From Winogradskyella psychrotolerans RS-3 (GTDB lineage Bacteria > Bacteroidota > Bacteroidia > Flavobacteriales > Flavobacteriaceae): a stretch of DNA of 64,000 nucleotides. Shown piece by piece: positions 9,942 to 19,766 of this stretch. The stretch lies in contig NZ_ATMR01000095.1 of assembly GCF_000427335.1 (NCBI RefSeq), forward strand, positions 124,001-188,000, read 5' to 3'. The notes under the pieces are model-generated. The model was not told where the DNA came from and made no database searches. It saw only the letters and a list, made by a program, of their open reading frames with translations. Each line of letters begins with the position of its first letter. Positions within the stretch are counted from its first letter, which is position 1. Position numbers and translations under genes: made by a program.

Positions 9942-10340
9942 TTATTGATTATGATTGACCATCCAACCAATTCCGAATTTATCAGTACAGCGGCCAAAAT
10001 ACCCCCATTCTCTTTCGCGATAATTGTGATGCACTTGTCCACCTTTGGATAAGGCCTCAAAAAGACGTTTTCCTTCAGCATTATCAGATGCTTCAATACT
10101 CATTTGGCATTGATTTCCGCTATTGAGCGGTGTGTCGGGAGAGACATCATAAGCCATAAAATAAACATTCTTCCCTTTTAACTCAGCGTGCTGTAGTTTA
10201 TCTCTGTAAGAAGATGGAACATCTATTTTTTTGTCTTCGTAGGTTTGACGGTTAATAATATCAGCGTCAAATAATTCACTATAAAATTTTAATGCTTCTT
10301 GGCAATTTCCTTTAAACGATAAATATGCTTGTACTTTCAT
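9942..10340 (-). CDS. VOC family protein (PhnB/glyoxalase-like)
   Basis: 132 residues with the beta-alpha-beta-beta-beta layout of the vicinal-oxygen-chelate superfamily, PhnB-like branch. Recognisable segments are VQAYLSFKGNCQEALKFY at the start, VYFMAYDVSP with NSGNQCQMSIE in the middle, and WGYFGRCTDKFGIGWMVN at the end. The last is the typical closing motif of this branch (WG..G...D.FG..W). No substrate can be assigned. Such proteins are common as isolated housekeeping or resistance-like genes. It is read towards murF and has no co-directional neighbour, so it appears monocistronic. It marks the last ordinary gene before the accessory region. Confidence 0.85.
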   Translation of the reverse strand: MKVQAYLSFKGNCQEALKFYSELFDADIINRQTYEDKKIDVPSSYRDKLQHAELKGKNVYFMAYDVSPDTPLNSGNQCQMSIEASDNAEGKRLFEALSKGGQVHHNYREREWGYFGRCTDKFGIGWMVNHNQ

Positions 10341-10772
10341 GTTTTTAGATTTTTAAGTTTAACAAATTGTGAATCTCAATTTATTTAAATTTATTCTAAT
10401 CTATTAGCTGATTTCATAGTATTTATTGCTCAATCCCTTTCCTAAAAAAATTAACAAAAGCTTCGTTACTAACACATATTATTTAAGACTTATACCATCA
10501 ATACATTCAATTTAAATACTCCTACCACTCCAAAGACAAATAATTAATGTAGTATTGACTTCATAACTATTAAAATTGGTATCTATTTTAAAAATCATAC
10601 CATACTACAAAACAACACTATAGAAACAGCAGCTATTAAAATTCCTACAGCACACCAATCATATCTACCATTATAGTCACAAGAAATGAGTCTGAATTTG
10701 GGTGAATTAAGCAAAGCAAAACCACTTCAAAGCCTTATTTTTGCATTATATTTTAATAAACCCCCAAATCTT
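10341..10772. other. AT-rich intergenic gap at the core/accessory boundary
   Basis: 432 bases without a convincing gene. The frame of the next gene is open back to 10686, but its signal peptide begins at 10773. I see no tRNA, no insertion-sequence end and no strong inverted repeat. It must hold the promoters of the VOC gene and of the following T9SS cargo gene. Confidence 0.5.
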
Positions 10773-13427
10773 ATGAACCACCCCCTAAAATTTATTATGC
10801 TTTTAGCTGTAATCAGCTTAAGCAGCTTTCAACTAAATGCCCAGACCAATGGCACTTATACAAATAATAATGGCACTGGAGATGGCTTATGGTCTATAGC
10901 AGCTAACTGGACAGATGGTATAATGGCAGATGCAACTGGTATTGCAACCCTAGAGGCTAGTGTAGATATAAATACTGATACAAGTGTTGGAAGTTTGGTA
11001 ATATCAAATGCTTTAACAATTAGTAGTGCTTCAAATTCTACATTAACTTTAACTACTCCAAGTGGAACTGATAGTAATTATCTCATGCAAAATAATGCTG
11101 CTACTGGCACTGTTACTTTTGATTGTAACATAACGATAAGTGTATCTAAAAGATTTAAAAATGCACAAGACGCTACAACTATTTTCGCAGCCGGCAATAC
11201 GCTTAGTACAGGTACTTTAGGTCTTAATATACAAAATTATTCATCTAACCCTTTTGAATTTAATGGAGTAATAACTGGAAGTGGTGTTTTTTATGCCATA
11301 ACAGGAGGAGATGATGGAGGAGCAACTTTTGGGAGCACTTCAGATTTATCTGGATTTACAGGAGGTTTTAGAACTAGAAAGAATTCATATCTTTTTAACA
11401 CTACAACTATAATTCCTGGTGTTTCAACATCTATAGAATTAGAAGGTAATAGTAATGTTACTTTTACTGGAATAAATAATTATCTGGGTGGTATTAACCG
11501 AGATACACAAGGAAACGGTTCATCTGTGGTTACATTTAGCCAAAGTCAGAACAATATGGCTACCTTAATAGTAAATACAAGACCTTTAGCTTTAAACTTT
11601 ACTCCAGCTTCGACAGAAATTGCGTTTTCAGGAATTGGTATAATGACGGGGGTGGTAGATTTGCAAAACTATGCATCTGGAGTGCTTAGAATAGGAATAT
11701 CATCAACTACGGTATCTCAAACCATATTAGACACTTGGCTTCTAGATGGATTAGAACCTGCAGATGGTACATTTACTCAAGATGCTGATGGTTATATTAT
11801 ACACAATACATATACTACAACGGCAGGTCAGGATATTAATTGGGAAGATGCTTCTAGTTGGGTAGGTGGAAAAATCCCTTCTTTATCAACTGATAATGTA
11901 GTAATACATGGTAAAGTAGATTTGAATTCTAACGTAGAAATAAATAATTTAACAATAGAACATACTAGTGGAGTTCAAGAAATTTTAGATGTTCAGCCTG
12001 GGTATTCGCTTATTGTAAATGGAGATGCAATAACAAAAGATGCACTTAGAGCAAGCTCTTCTAGTGCGAGTTCTGGTAGTTTAATTTTAAATGGAAATAT
12101 TACTGGTAATATTAGATATAATAAGTGGGTAAATCCTGTAACATCAGGTAATGATTTGGTAGCGTCTCCAGTTTCTCAAACATTTAGTAGTTTTGAAGCA
12201 TCCAGCATTAATCTTGTCGAAAACCCTTCTACAACAACGCAAAAATTATTTGGTCCTTTTGATCAACTTAATGGAGTATATATAAACTGGGATACTTCAA
12301 CTAATGCAAATGATGATATAGTTCCTGGTAAAGGCTATAGAGCAGCAACTAATAGTGGAGGTACAGTTGTATTTCAAGCACAACCAGATTCACCAACAAT
12401 AGATGTGCCAGTAACGCTTACAGATGGAGGTGATCTCACTTATGGTAAATGGAACTTAATCGGAAACCCTTATCCTTCATATTTAGATTTTAATACTTTT
12501 TTCACGGATAACAGAGATCAATTTGATACCGGAGCTTTTCAAGCCATCTATGGTTATGACGGTGATGCTTCAGATGGTTGGACAGTTTGGAATAGTTTAA
12601 ATGGAGAAAAATTAGCTCCTGGTCAAGGTTTCTTTGTGAGAACTAAAACAGGTGGTGGTACTGTAACGTTCACACCGGCTATGAGAACTATTGGTTCTTC
12701 TGATGATTTTATACAAGGACGCTCAGCTAATAATCTAAACATCGCTTTAGCAAAATTGCATTTAAGTAATTCTTCTGACACCTATTCTACCGACATCTAT
12801 TTTGTAGACAACCAAACTCGTGGTTTAGACCCAGGTTACGATGCAGGTGCTTATGTTGGTGCATCTAATGGCATCTACACTAATCTTGTAGAAAACAATA
12901 CAGGAATTGATATGGCTATTCAAGCTTTACCATACAACGATTTTAACGATGTAGTTGTTCCACTTGGTATTAAAGGAGAAGCAGGTATACAATTAACTAT
13001 TGGCTTAGATACGGAAACGGTTTCTATACCTTCTAATATTAATGTATATCTTGAAGATAATGTTACCAATACATGGACTATACTAAATACTGGTGATTAT
13101 GTATTTACACCAGCTAGTACATTAAATGGAACAGGTCGTTTCTATGTGCATTTTTCTTCTTCAACATTATCTACAGAAGATAACTTGTTAAATGGTTTAA
13201 ATATCTATTCAGAACAAGCCACAAAAACAGTCGTAGTTAAAGGGCAATTAAACTCAGATACGACAGCTGCTATTTACGATGTACAAGGACGATTGATAGT
13301 ACAGAACGCATTAAACACGTCTAACACAACAAATACTATAAATGTGAATGCTTTAAAATCAGGAATTTATATTGTTGAATTAAAAAGTAATACACAAAAT
13401 AGAACTCAAAAGATTATCATAAAATAA
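10773..13427 (+). CDS. Large secreted protein with T9SS type A C-terminal sorting domain
   Basis: About 884 residues. A signal peptide (MNHPLKFIMLLAVISL... to NAQ) is followed by a Ser/Thr/Asn/Gly-rich beta-helical-looking region with G-x-W-x-x-x-x-N-W type segments (GLWSIAANWTDG near the start, INWEDASSWVGGKIPS mid-protein). A middle section carries KWNLIGNPYPSYLDF and LAPGQGFFVRTKTGGG. The last 75 or so residues form a type A sorting domain: LNIYSEQATKTVVV, AIYDVQGRL, and INVNALKSGIYIVELK with a basic IIIK end. It is therefore a surface or secreted cargo of the T9SS encoded nearby. Function is unknown; adhesion or polysaccharide binding is possible. A start at 10686 would bury the signal peptide and is rejected. 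A hairpin terminator follows. Confidence 0.8.
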   Translation: MNHPLKFIMLLAVISLSSFQLNAQTNGTYTNNNGTGDGLWSIAANWTDGIMADATGIATLEASVDINTDTSVGSLVISNALTISSASNSTLTLTTPSGTDSNYLMQNNAATGTVTFDCNITISVSKRFKNAQDATTIFAAGNTLSTGTLGLNIQNYSSNPFEFNGVITGSGVFYAITGGDDGGATFGSTSDLSGFTGGFRTRKNSYLFNTTTIIPGVSTSIELEGNSNVTFTGINNYLGGINRDTQGNGSSVVTFSQSQNNMATLIVNTRPLALNFTPASTEIAFSGIGIMTGVVDLQNYASGVLRIGISSTTVSQTILDTWLLDGLEPADGTFTQDADGYIIHNTYTTTAGQDINWEDASSWVGGKIPSLSTDNVVIHGKVDLNSNVEINNLTIEHTSGVQEILDVQPGYSLIVNGDAITKDALRASSSSASSGSLILNGNITGNIRYNKWVNPVTSGNDLVASPVSQTFSSFEASSINLVENPSTTTQKLFGPFDQLNGVYINWDTSTNANDDIVPGKGYRAATNSGGTVVFQAQPDSPTIDVPVTLTDGGDLTYGKWNLIGNPYPSYLDFNTFFTDNRDQFDTGAFQAIYGYDGDASDGWTVWNSLNGEKLAPGQGFFVRTKTGGGTVTFTPAMRTIGSSDDFIQGRSANNLNIALAKLHLSNSSDTYSTDIYFVDNQTRGLDPGYDAGAYVGASNGIYTNLVENNTGIDMAIQALPYNDFNDVVVPLGIKGEAGIQLTIGLDTETVSIPSNINVYLEDNVTNTWTILNTGDYVFTPASTLNGTGRFYVHFSSSTLSTEDNLLNGLNIYSEQATKTVVVKGQLNSDTTAAIYDVQGRLIVQNALNTSNTTNTINVNALKSGIYIVELKSNTQNRTQKIIIK

Positions 13428-13489
13428 AATGTATAATTGATGTCTTAATTTTTTAAATATAGACATTACCCTAAATTGATTAATAGCAG

Positions 13490-13526
13490 AAAAACCGTGA
13501 TATTTTTTTTAAATATTGCGGTTTTT
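13490..13526 (+). terminator. Terminator after the T9SS cargo gene
   Basis: A 16-base stem (13490-13505 with 13511-13526) with two G-U type pairs in the middle, a T5 loop and a T-rich 3' arm. It lies 62 bases beyond the stop. Confidence 0.75.
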
Positions 13527-13685
13527 TTAATCGTAAAAATTAACAAAAAACACTTGCAATAGTATGATTCAAAATTAGTTTATTTACAAATGAAATATTA
13601 ATTGATTTATTGAACAACGACTCAATTATTACGTTAATACCATAAAAACACCATTCTGAATAATTATCTTTAAAACCAAAAACAT

Positions 13686-14801
13686 ATGTATTATCAAAAC
13701 ATAGCAAAACAGTTCACTTATTTTTCACTTATTTTATTACTTGGCTCAACAGTTTATAGCTGTAAAAACGTAGAAAACAAAAAATCACCAGAACCCAAAG
13801 CTGAAACTAAAGCGGAACCAACTTCAAAAGTCGACACACCTGAAGGTATGGTTTGGGTAGAGAAGAAAACCTTTTTACAAGGCGCTAAAGACACCGATAA
13901 TTATGCCATGCCAAGAGAAAAACCTGCACATTGGGTTACTGTTGATGGTTTTTTTATGGATATCACAGAAGTTACTAATAAGCAGTTTAAGGCCTTTGTG
14001 GCAGCTACTAACTATATAACTATAGCAGAACGCGAGATTGATTGGGAAGAAATGAAAAAAGAATTACCTCCAAACACACCAAAACCTCATGATTCTATTC
14101 TACAACCTGGAAGTTTAATTTTTAACAAAGATGTGAATGCTGTTGTAAACATGGAGAACTACGGACAATGGTGGACATGGAAAACAGGAGCCGATTGGAA
14201 ACATCCTGACGGTCCGGATACTACTATTGAAGGTAAAGATGATTATCCGGTAGTACATGTGGCTTACCAAGATGCTTTAGCCTATTGCGAATGGGCAAAC
14301 AGACGTTTACCAACTGAAGCAGAATGGGAATCTGCTGCCCAAGGAAAAAACACAAACACCATATTTACTTGGGGTAACGATGCTGCAAAATTAGATGCGA
14401 ATGCTAATACTTGGCAAGGTGTGTTTCCTACGAGTAATGATTCTGAAGACGGGTTTGAATTTATTTCTCCTGTAAAATCATATCCTTCAAATAGTATTGG
14501 GTTATTCGACATGGCTGGAAATGTATGGGAAATAACTAGTGACTTTTTTAGTGTAAAATATTACAGTGAATTAGACACGTCTAAGCCGATTGTAAATCCT
14601 AAAGGAGCAGCTACACATTTTAATCCTAATAATCCGTACCAAGTAGAACACGTGATGAAAGGTGGGTCTTTTTTGTGCCATGCCTCTTACTGTGCTAGTT
14701 TTAGAATATCGGCTAAAATGGGTGTTTCTGTAGATTCTGGATCCGATCATATGGGCTTTAGAACAGTAGCAACACCAGATATGTTAGCTTCTAAAGAATA
14801 A
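13686..14801 (+). CDS. Formylglycine-generating enzyme (sulfatase maturase, SUMF1 family)
   Basis: 371 residues with a lipoprotein-like signal (lipobox VYSC) and then a complete SUMF1 domain. FGE oxidises the Cys of the sulfatase C-x-P/A-x-R motif to formylglycine using O2 and copper. The fold is seen in MVWVEKKTFLQGA, FFMDITEVTNKQF, RLPTEAEWESAAQG, GLFDMAGNVWEIT and DHMGFRTV. The key evidence is GGSFLCHASYCASFR, where C331 and C336 have the same C-x4-C spacing as the copper-binding pair of characterised FGEs. It lies beside 14 sulfatases that all carry the substrate motif, so it is the likely activator. The apparent periplasmic, membrane-anchored location matches exported substrates. It ends at a terminator shared with the convergent sulfatase operon. 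Confidence 0.93.
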   Translation: MYYQNIAKQFTYFSLILLLGSTVYSCKNVENKKSPEPKAETKAEPTSKVDTPEGMVWVEKKTFLQGAKDTDNYAMPREKPAHWVTVDGFFMDITEVTNKQFKAFVAATNYITIAEREIDWEEMKKELPPNTPKPHDSILQPGSLIFNKDVNAVVNMENYGQWWTWKTGADWKHPDGPDTTIEGKDDYPVVHVAYQDALAYCEWANRRLPTEAEWESAAQGKNTNTIFTWGNDAAKLDANANTWQGVFPTSNDSEDGFEFISPVKSYPSNSIGLFDMAGNVWEITSDFFSVKYYSELDTSKPIVNPKGAATHFNPNNPYQVEHVMKGGSFLCHASYCASFRISAKMGVSVDSGSDHMGFRTVATPDMLASKE

Positions 14802-14825
14802 CGTCTATTTTTCACATATAGCACT

Positions 14826-14857
14826 AAAAAAAGGGAAAGCTAACTTTCCCTTTTTTT
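14826..14857. terminator. Bidirectional terminator between FGE and the leftward sulfatase operon
   Basis: A perfect 14-base stem (14826-14839 with 14844-14857) with loop CTAA. The arms are A7 on the left and T7 on the right, so both strands end in a U-tract. It closes the FGE gene and the convergent minus-strand operon. Confidence 0.88.
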
Positions 14858-14911
14858 ATTTCATAAAATGATTTACAACGCTTATTCTGTGAAGCGCAAT
14901 TTATTGAAAGA

Positions 14912-16750
14912 TTAGTCTATCATAGAGAATTCTTTTGATACTCTAGTTACTTTAATATAAAATGCGCCCCAGTCTTCACCTTTGTCTGTTGTAAACCAAG
15001 CACTCAAATCGGTTTCTCCTTCTGTAAAATTACCTATAAAGCTTATCACTTCAGCCTCTTTTTCTACAGCCTTAGTTTGTTCCCAAGCTCCAATTTTCAC
15101 TCCACCAGATTTAAAATTCATTGTTCTACCTTCAGCAATAGCTTCTGTAGAAATGGTGCCTTCTTTTCCGGCAACAGCTGCATTTATAGCTAAATTAGAT
15201 TCAAAAGGCCATCTGCTTAATTCAATAGTATACGTTCCAGACTGTTCAAACGCTACGGTAAATTCACCTCCAACAGGATTCTTTTGTGCTTCTCTAATAT
15301 AATTCTGATTCCATGGAATTTTAGAATCGTGCACATGTGTATCATGACAAGTTAATTCAATTGGGTTTTGCTGATCTGATCCTAAAACAATAATCGGAAA
15401 CTGATTAAATTCTGTAGACACAGAACTCCACCATTCGTTATAATAGTCTCGCATTTGTGCTACTTTTTCAGGAAACTGTGCTGCTAAGTCATTGTCTTGA
15501 CTAGGATCTTTAGAAATATCATATAATTCTTTACCGTTAACCAATCGCATTTTGTCTGACATCACGGCACTTTTTCGCCATTTTATAGGACTTTGTACAC
15601 GTTGCGAATCTGTAATTAAATAATCCCTACCAATCGTAGTTTCGGTACCTAAAATTAATGAAGAAATATCTGAACCGTCCATTTCCTTTTGTCCTTCAGG
15701 TAATTCTAAATTACACAACGTTGCTAAAGTTGGTAAAATATCTAAATGCGCTGTTAAATCCGTAACATCCTTACCCCCACTAATATTCTTTGCTGGATAC
15801 GAAATGAAAAATGGGACACGGTGTCCCCCTTCATATTCACTGTTTTTTGTGCCTTTCATTCCTGCATTAAAACCGTATAATTGACCTCCTACGGTTTTAT
15901 AACCTGAAGCCGTTCCGTTATCTGTCATAAAAATAACGATGGTATTATCGGCTATATTTAAGTCTTCCAATTTCCTTTGAAGCTTCGCAAAGTTGTCATC
16001 GACATTGGTAATCATTCCGTAAAATATCTTTTGAAATTCTGGAATATCTAAGTCTTTGTATTTATTATAATAAGCTTCTGGCACATTAAATGGAAGGTGT
16101 GGCGCATTCGCAGAAATATAAGCGAAGAACGGTTCATCTTTCTTGTCTTCAATATATTTTATCGCCTCATCAAACCAAACATCGGTACAATAACCTTCAA
16201 ATTTTGTTGGTACTCCATTTTTAAAATAGGTATCATCAAAATAATCATTATCCCAATAATCTGGTGTCTGACCAACTCCACCTCCACCATGCGTAATGGT
16301 GTATTTAAAACCTTTATCTTGTGGTCTAGAAGGATAGGTATCTCCTAAATGCCATTTACCAAACATCGCTGTTTCGTAACCATTTTCTTGAAACACATCT
16401 GCCATAGTAACTTCATCTGCTCTTAAAATAGAAACACCACCAATCGTATGCCAAACTCCTACTCTATTCGCATAGCGTCCGGTCATTAAACCCGATCTTG
16501 AAGGTGCACAGGTTGGCCCCACATGAAAATCTGTTAACCGCACCGATTCGTCATGAAACTTGTCCAAAGCAGGCGTTTTAACTAAGGTATTACCGTGAGC
16601 ACCTAAATCTCCATAACCTTGGTCGTCGGTAATAATAACAATGACATTAGGTTGTTTTGCTTTTGTAGTGGTTGCTGTTTTTCCTGATTGGGATGTACAT
16701 GAAAACGTAAGTCCCATAAGTACCATTAATACAATTACTTTTTTATTCAT
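14912..16750 (-). CDS. S1-family sulfatase with extra C-terminal beta domain, lipoprotein
   Basis: 612 residues, longer than the roughly 490-540 usual for the family. A lipobox (LTFSC) anchors it. The substrate Cys is C81 in PTCAPSRSG. Metal residues are seen in IITDDQGYGD and FMTDNGTA, and the conserved Lys in FGKWHLGD. The catalytic alpha/beta domain ends near residue 470. It is followed by about 140 residues with beta-strand character (FTVAFEQSGTYTIELSR), which the related sulfatase at 32833 lacks. It is the last gene of the leftward operon. The substrate is not provable; a sulfated fucose or fucan oligomer is likely from context. The SPTCAPTR/GPTCAPSR and HGAGG/HGGGG features make it a close relative of the 32833 enzyme. 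Confidence 0.92.
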   Translation of the reverse strand: MNKKVIVLMVLMGLTFSCTSQSGKTATTTKAKQPNVIVIITDDQGYGDLGAHGNTLVKTPALDKFHDESVRLTDFHVGPTCAPSRSGLMTGRYANRVGVWHTIGGVSILRADEVTMADVFQENGYETAMFGKWHLGDTYPSRPQDKGFKYTITHGGGGVGQTPDYWDNDYFDDTYFKNGVPTKFEGYCTDVWFDEAIKYIEDKKDEPFFAYISANAPHLPFNVPEAYYNKYKDLDIPEFQKIFYGMITNVDDNFAKLQRKLEDLNIADNTIVIFMTDNGTASGYKTVGGQLYGFNAGMKGTKNSEYEGGHRVPFFISYPAKNISGGKDVTDLTAHLDILPTLATLCNLELPEGQKEMDGSDISSLILGTETTIGRDYLITDSQRVQSPIKWRKSAVMSDKMRLVNGKELYDISKDPSQDNDLAAQFPEKVAQMRDYYNEWWSSVSTEFNQFPIIVLGSDQQNPIELTCHDTHVHDSKIPWNQNYIREAQKNPVGGEFTVAFEQSGTYTIELSRWPFESNLAINAAVAGKEGTISTEAIAEGRTMNFKSGGVKIGAWEQTKAVEKEAEVISFIGNFTEGETDLSAWFTTDKGEDWGAFYIKVTRVSKEFSMID

Positions 16751-16807
16751 TTCAATACTGTTTTTTGAAAGTATAGGGTGTTATTAATTATTTTAAACCG
16801 GTGTAAA

Positions 16808-18213
16808 TTATTCAGGCAATTCTTTTTTCCAGTCGCTCCAAAGACTTTTTAGCTCACTTACTAGTTGCTTGTTATTTTCTGATACATTATTTTTCTCAAA
16901 CGGATCTAAAGAAATATTGTAGAGTTCTACTTTACTAATGTCTTCATTAAACAAGAGTTTCCAATCGCCATTTCTAACCGCACCTTCTGCCCAATGATCT
17001 GTTTTTACTTTTGGAAAACGCCATTCCCAGAATAAAGGTTTGGTGCGTTCAAAACTTTTGTTCTCTAATATCGAAGTTATATTCTCTCCATCAATACTAT
17101 AGTTTTTTGGTAATTCTGTTTCTGCTAAGTTTGCAAAGGTTGGCAATAAATCTACTGTAGATAATACACTTGTCGAATCTACCTTATTCTCTTCAACATG
17201 ATTTTTCCATTTTACAATAAAAGGCACTACGACCCCACCTTGAAGAATATCTACTTTTCGACCTCTTAAACCTGCTGTAGAACCCGCTTCTTTTGAAGGT
17301 CCCCATCCTGCAGGACCATTATCACTAGAAAAAATAATTAAGGTGTTGTCATCTAATCCCATTTCTGATATGGACTCTAATAAGCGTCCAACATGAAAAT
17401 CGGCATCTTTTAAAACCGCATAATAGGTTTCTTTACTTGGTGACAAGCCTTTAAAATCTTTGCGTTGTTCCTCTGAAGGCCATAAGGGTGTGTGCGGATC
17501 TTTTAACCAAAGGTTAACAAACATCGGTTGTTTACCTTTATTTTTTTTATAAAATCAATCGTTTCATCTACAGCAATTCGACTCGAACTTTGTACCCATA
17601 AGGTATCCGTATCCATAAATCGTGTGGTTTCCCATTTCTGATCTCCTTTCCAGGTTGGTCCATTGCCGTTCCAAACTCTTGTCTCATCATAACCATACAC
17701 TTTAGGTTCTGGTGCCGAAGGATCTCCATGCGGTCTGCCTCCACCGCCTAAATGCCATTTACCAAAATGAGCCGTTTTATAGCCTGCTTTTTGTAGGGTT
17801 TGAGGCAGGTATACCGGTAAGGAATCATTCAAATAATTAGGCATATTGCGTTTGGCATTTACTTCGTTTCCTGCGAAATGCGCATGAACGCCATGTCTTG
17901 CTGGAAAATGACCTGTTAAAACCGAAGATCGACTCGGAGAACAAACTCCACTCGTCACATGGAATTGTGTAAATCGTGTGCCTTCAGCTGCCATTTTATC
18001 TAGATTGGGCGTCACAACTTCTGTATTTCCATACACGCCTAAGTCACCATAACCCCAATCATCTGCAAAAACGAAAATGATGTTTGGTCTTGAATCTTCT
18101 GTTTCAGCTACAGCTCCATTATCAGCTACGGTTTTCGTCTTAGTCTCATTACAAGAACTCATTGCAATAGCACCCCATAAAAGTGTGATATGTTTTAAAT
18201 AACGCATTCTCAT
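16808..18213 (-). CDS. S1-family sulfatase, lipoprotein, interrupted by a one-base frameshift
   Basis: Two overlapping frames (18213 down to about 17545, then to 16808) together encode one sulfatase of about 468 residues. The break is at a T8 run at 17541-17548 (A8 in the coding sense). Adding one A gives a continuous ...DFIKKNKGKQPMFVNLW... with no other change, and the total length becomes a multiple of three. The N-terminus has a lipobox (AMSSC) and the substrate Cys C91 in SGVCSPSRS, with FADDWGYGD and FGKWHLGG. The second part has FSSDNGPAGW and the usual C-terminal YNISLDPFEKNNV. The only in-frame start upstream of the first ATG (18213) is a TTG at 18231. The gene lies 7 bases after the previous sulfatase. 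Sequencing error is more likely than decay. Confidence 0.88.
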
Positions 18214-18220
18214 TTCCGTA

Positions 18221-19762
18221 TTAATTTTCAAACATTTCTTTTTCCTGTTCGTTACCTAATGCTGCAGCTAACTCCTTGACTTTTTCAGGGAATTGACTCG
18301 CTAAATTCGTGTTTTGCCCAATATCGTCTTTAAGGTTGAAGAGCTGCACGGTATCCTTTGCTGTTTTAAAACGTTGTCCTTCTTCAAACCATTTTGGAAT
18401 TCTGGTGTGGTAACCATCTTTATTATTAATGTATAACCAATCGCCTTTTCTAATCGCGTATTTTGAAGCCCAGGTATTGTGAACAATAGTTTCTCTCACA
18501 GGGTCATCTGTATTAGTTAGCCATACGTTAGAAAAATTAAAGCTGTCATGCTGTAATCCTTTTGGTAATTCACTATTTGTAATAGACGCTAACGTATTTA
18601 AAAGGTCTATTTGACTGAACAATTGATTGCTCTTTGCTCCTGGTTTAATATGGTTTGGCCATTTTACGATAAAAGGCACATGATGTCCGCCTTCATAAAC
18701 ATCTCTTTTTACACCTCTAAATGGATGAGAACTATCGTGATCATAATTTTTAATACGGTTATAAGCATAGTGCTCCGATCCATTATCTGAAGTAAAAATT
18801 ACAATCGTATTTTCATCTGCATTAATGGCTTTTAAAGCGTCTAAAATTTGTCCGACCGCATCGTCAGTCTGAAACACAAAATCGCCATAAGGACCTGCTT
18901 TACTTTTCCCTCTAAATTCTTCATTTGGAATTATTGGTGCGTGCGGCGAAGGAAACGCCATATATAAAAAGAAAGGTTCTTTGGCTTGTTCTTGATTTTT
19001 TATAAAAGTCACAGCCTTGCGCGTCACCGTTGGTAAAATCTTGTAAAAATCCCAGTCTTTTACTGCTGGTCCTGGTCGTAATTCCCAATTGCCTTCTAAT
19101 GCAAAATCTTCTTTAGGATGTTGTAACGTTAGTGTTGGTGCTTCTGTAGCCTTATCATTTTCAATCCAAGTATATGGAGGGAAATTAATAGTACCATCAC
19201 CAAAATAAGTATCAAAACCAATAGACAACGGGCCATTAGGAATAGATTTATCCCAATCATAAGCTTGTGCTGGCCAAATTTCGATTTCCTTTTTTCCGTG
19301 CTTAGCTTTTACTTTTTGAGTAACCTCTTTTTTTCTAATCGCTTCCCAGTTCCAACCTAAATGCCATTTACCAATAGCTGCTGTATGGTAACCGTTAGTG
19401 TTAAGAATACGAGGTAATGTCACCTGATTTTCTTTAAAAACAGATTCTCCCATGGCATGTACGATATCGTTGAAGTCTCTCCAATGGTAGCGGCCCGATA
19501 ATAAGGCATACCGACTTGGTGTACAAACACCAGAAGAACTGTGAGCATCTGTCATTAGCAGACCTTCTCTAGCTAGTTGATCTAAATTAGGTGTTGGGAT
19601 TTTAGATTGTGGATTTTGAATCGCTAAATCTCCATAACCCATATCATCAGCATAAAATATGATGATGTTGGGTTTGGGAACCTGTGCTGTAGGTTTTGTT
19701 TGTTGTTGACAAGCTGTTAAGCACACCAACATTAAAATATAAAAGTAGGCGCTTATCTTCAT
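18221..19762 (-). CDS. S1-family sulfatase, lipoprotein
   Basis: About 513 residues with lipobox LTAC. The substrate Cys is C80 in SGVCTPSRYALLSGRY. Metal and active-site segments are FYADDMGYGD, IGKWHLGWNW and FTSDNGSEHY. The start region IPTPNLDQLAREG and the phrase HSSSGVCTPSRY place it in the same branch as the sulfatases at 36213, 37852 and 40573 (about 500 residues, YA(D)DxGYGDL with SKIxTPxLD). An in-frame TTG at 19789 would overlap the previous gene; the ATG at 19762 lies 4 bases after that gene's stop and begins the signal peptide, so it is chosen. Tight spacing on both sides supports one operon. Confidence 0.93.
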   Translation of the reverse strand: MKISAYFYILMLVCLTACQQQTKPTAQVPKPNIIIFYADDMGYGDLAIQNPQSKIPTPNLDQLAREGLLMTDAHSSSGVCTPSRYALLSGRYHWRDFNDIVHAMGESVFKENQVTLPRILNTNGYHTAAIGKWHLGWNWEAIRKKEVTQKVKAKHGKKEIEIWPAQAYDWDKSIPNGPLSIGFDTYFGDGTINFPPYTWIENDKATEAPTLTLQHPKEDFALEGNWELRPGPAVKDWDFYKILPTVTRKAVTFIKNQEQAKEPFFLYMAFPSPHAPIIPNEEFRGKSKAGPYGDFVFQTDDAVGQILDALKAINADENTIVIFTSDNGSEHYAYNRIKNYDHDSSHPFRGVKRDVYEGGHHVPFIVKWPNHIKPGAKSNQLFSQIDLLNTLASITNSELPKGLQHDSFNFSNVWLTNTDDPVRETIVHNTWASKYAIRKGDWLYINNKDGYHTRIPKWFEEGQRFKTAKDTVQLFNLKDDIGQNTNLASQFPEKVKELAAALGNEQEKEMFEN

Positions 19763-19766
19763 TGTT

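Noticed and set aside
10773..13427. Calling the T9SS cargo protein an autotransporter adhesin.
   Set aside because: It is beta-helical-looking, but it has a T9SS type A C-terminus and no autotransporter barrel; adhesion is only one possible role.
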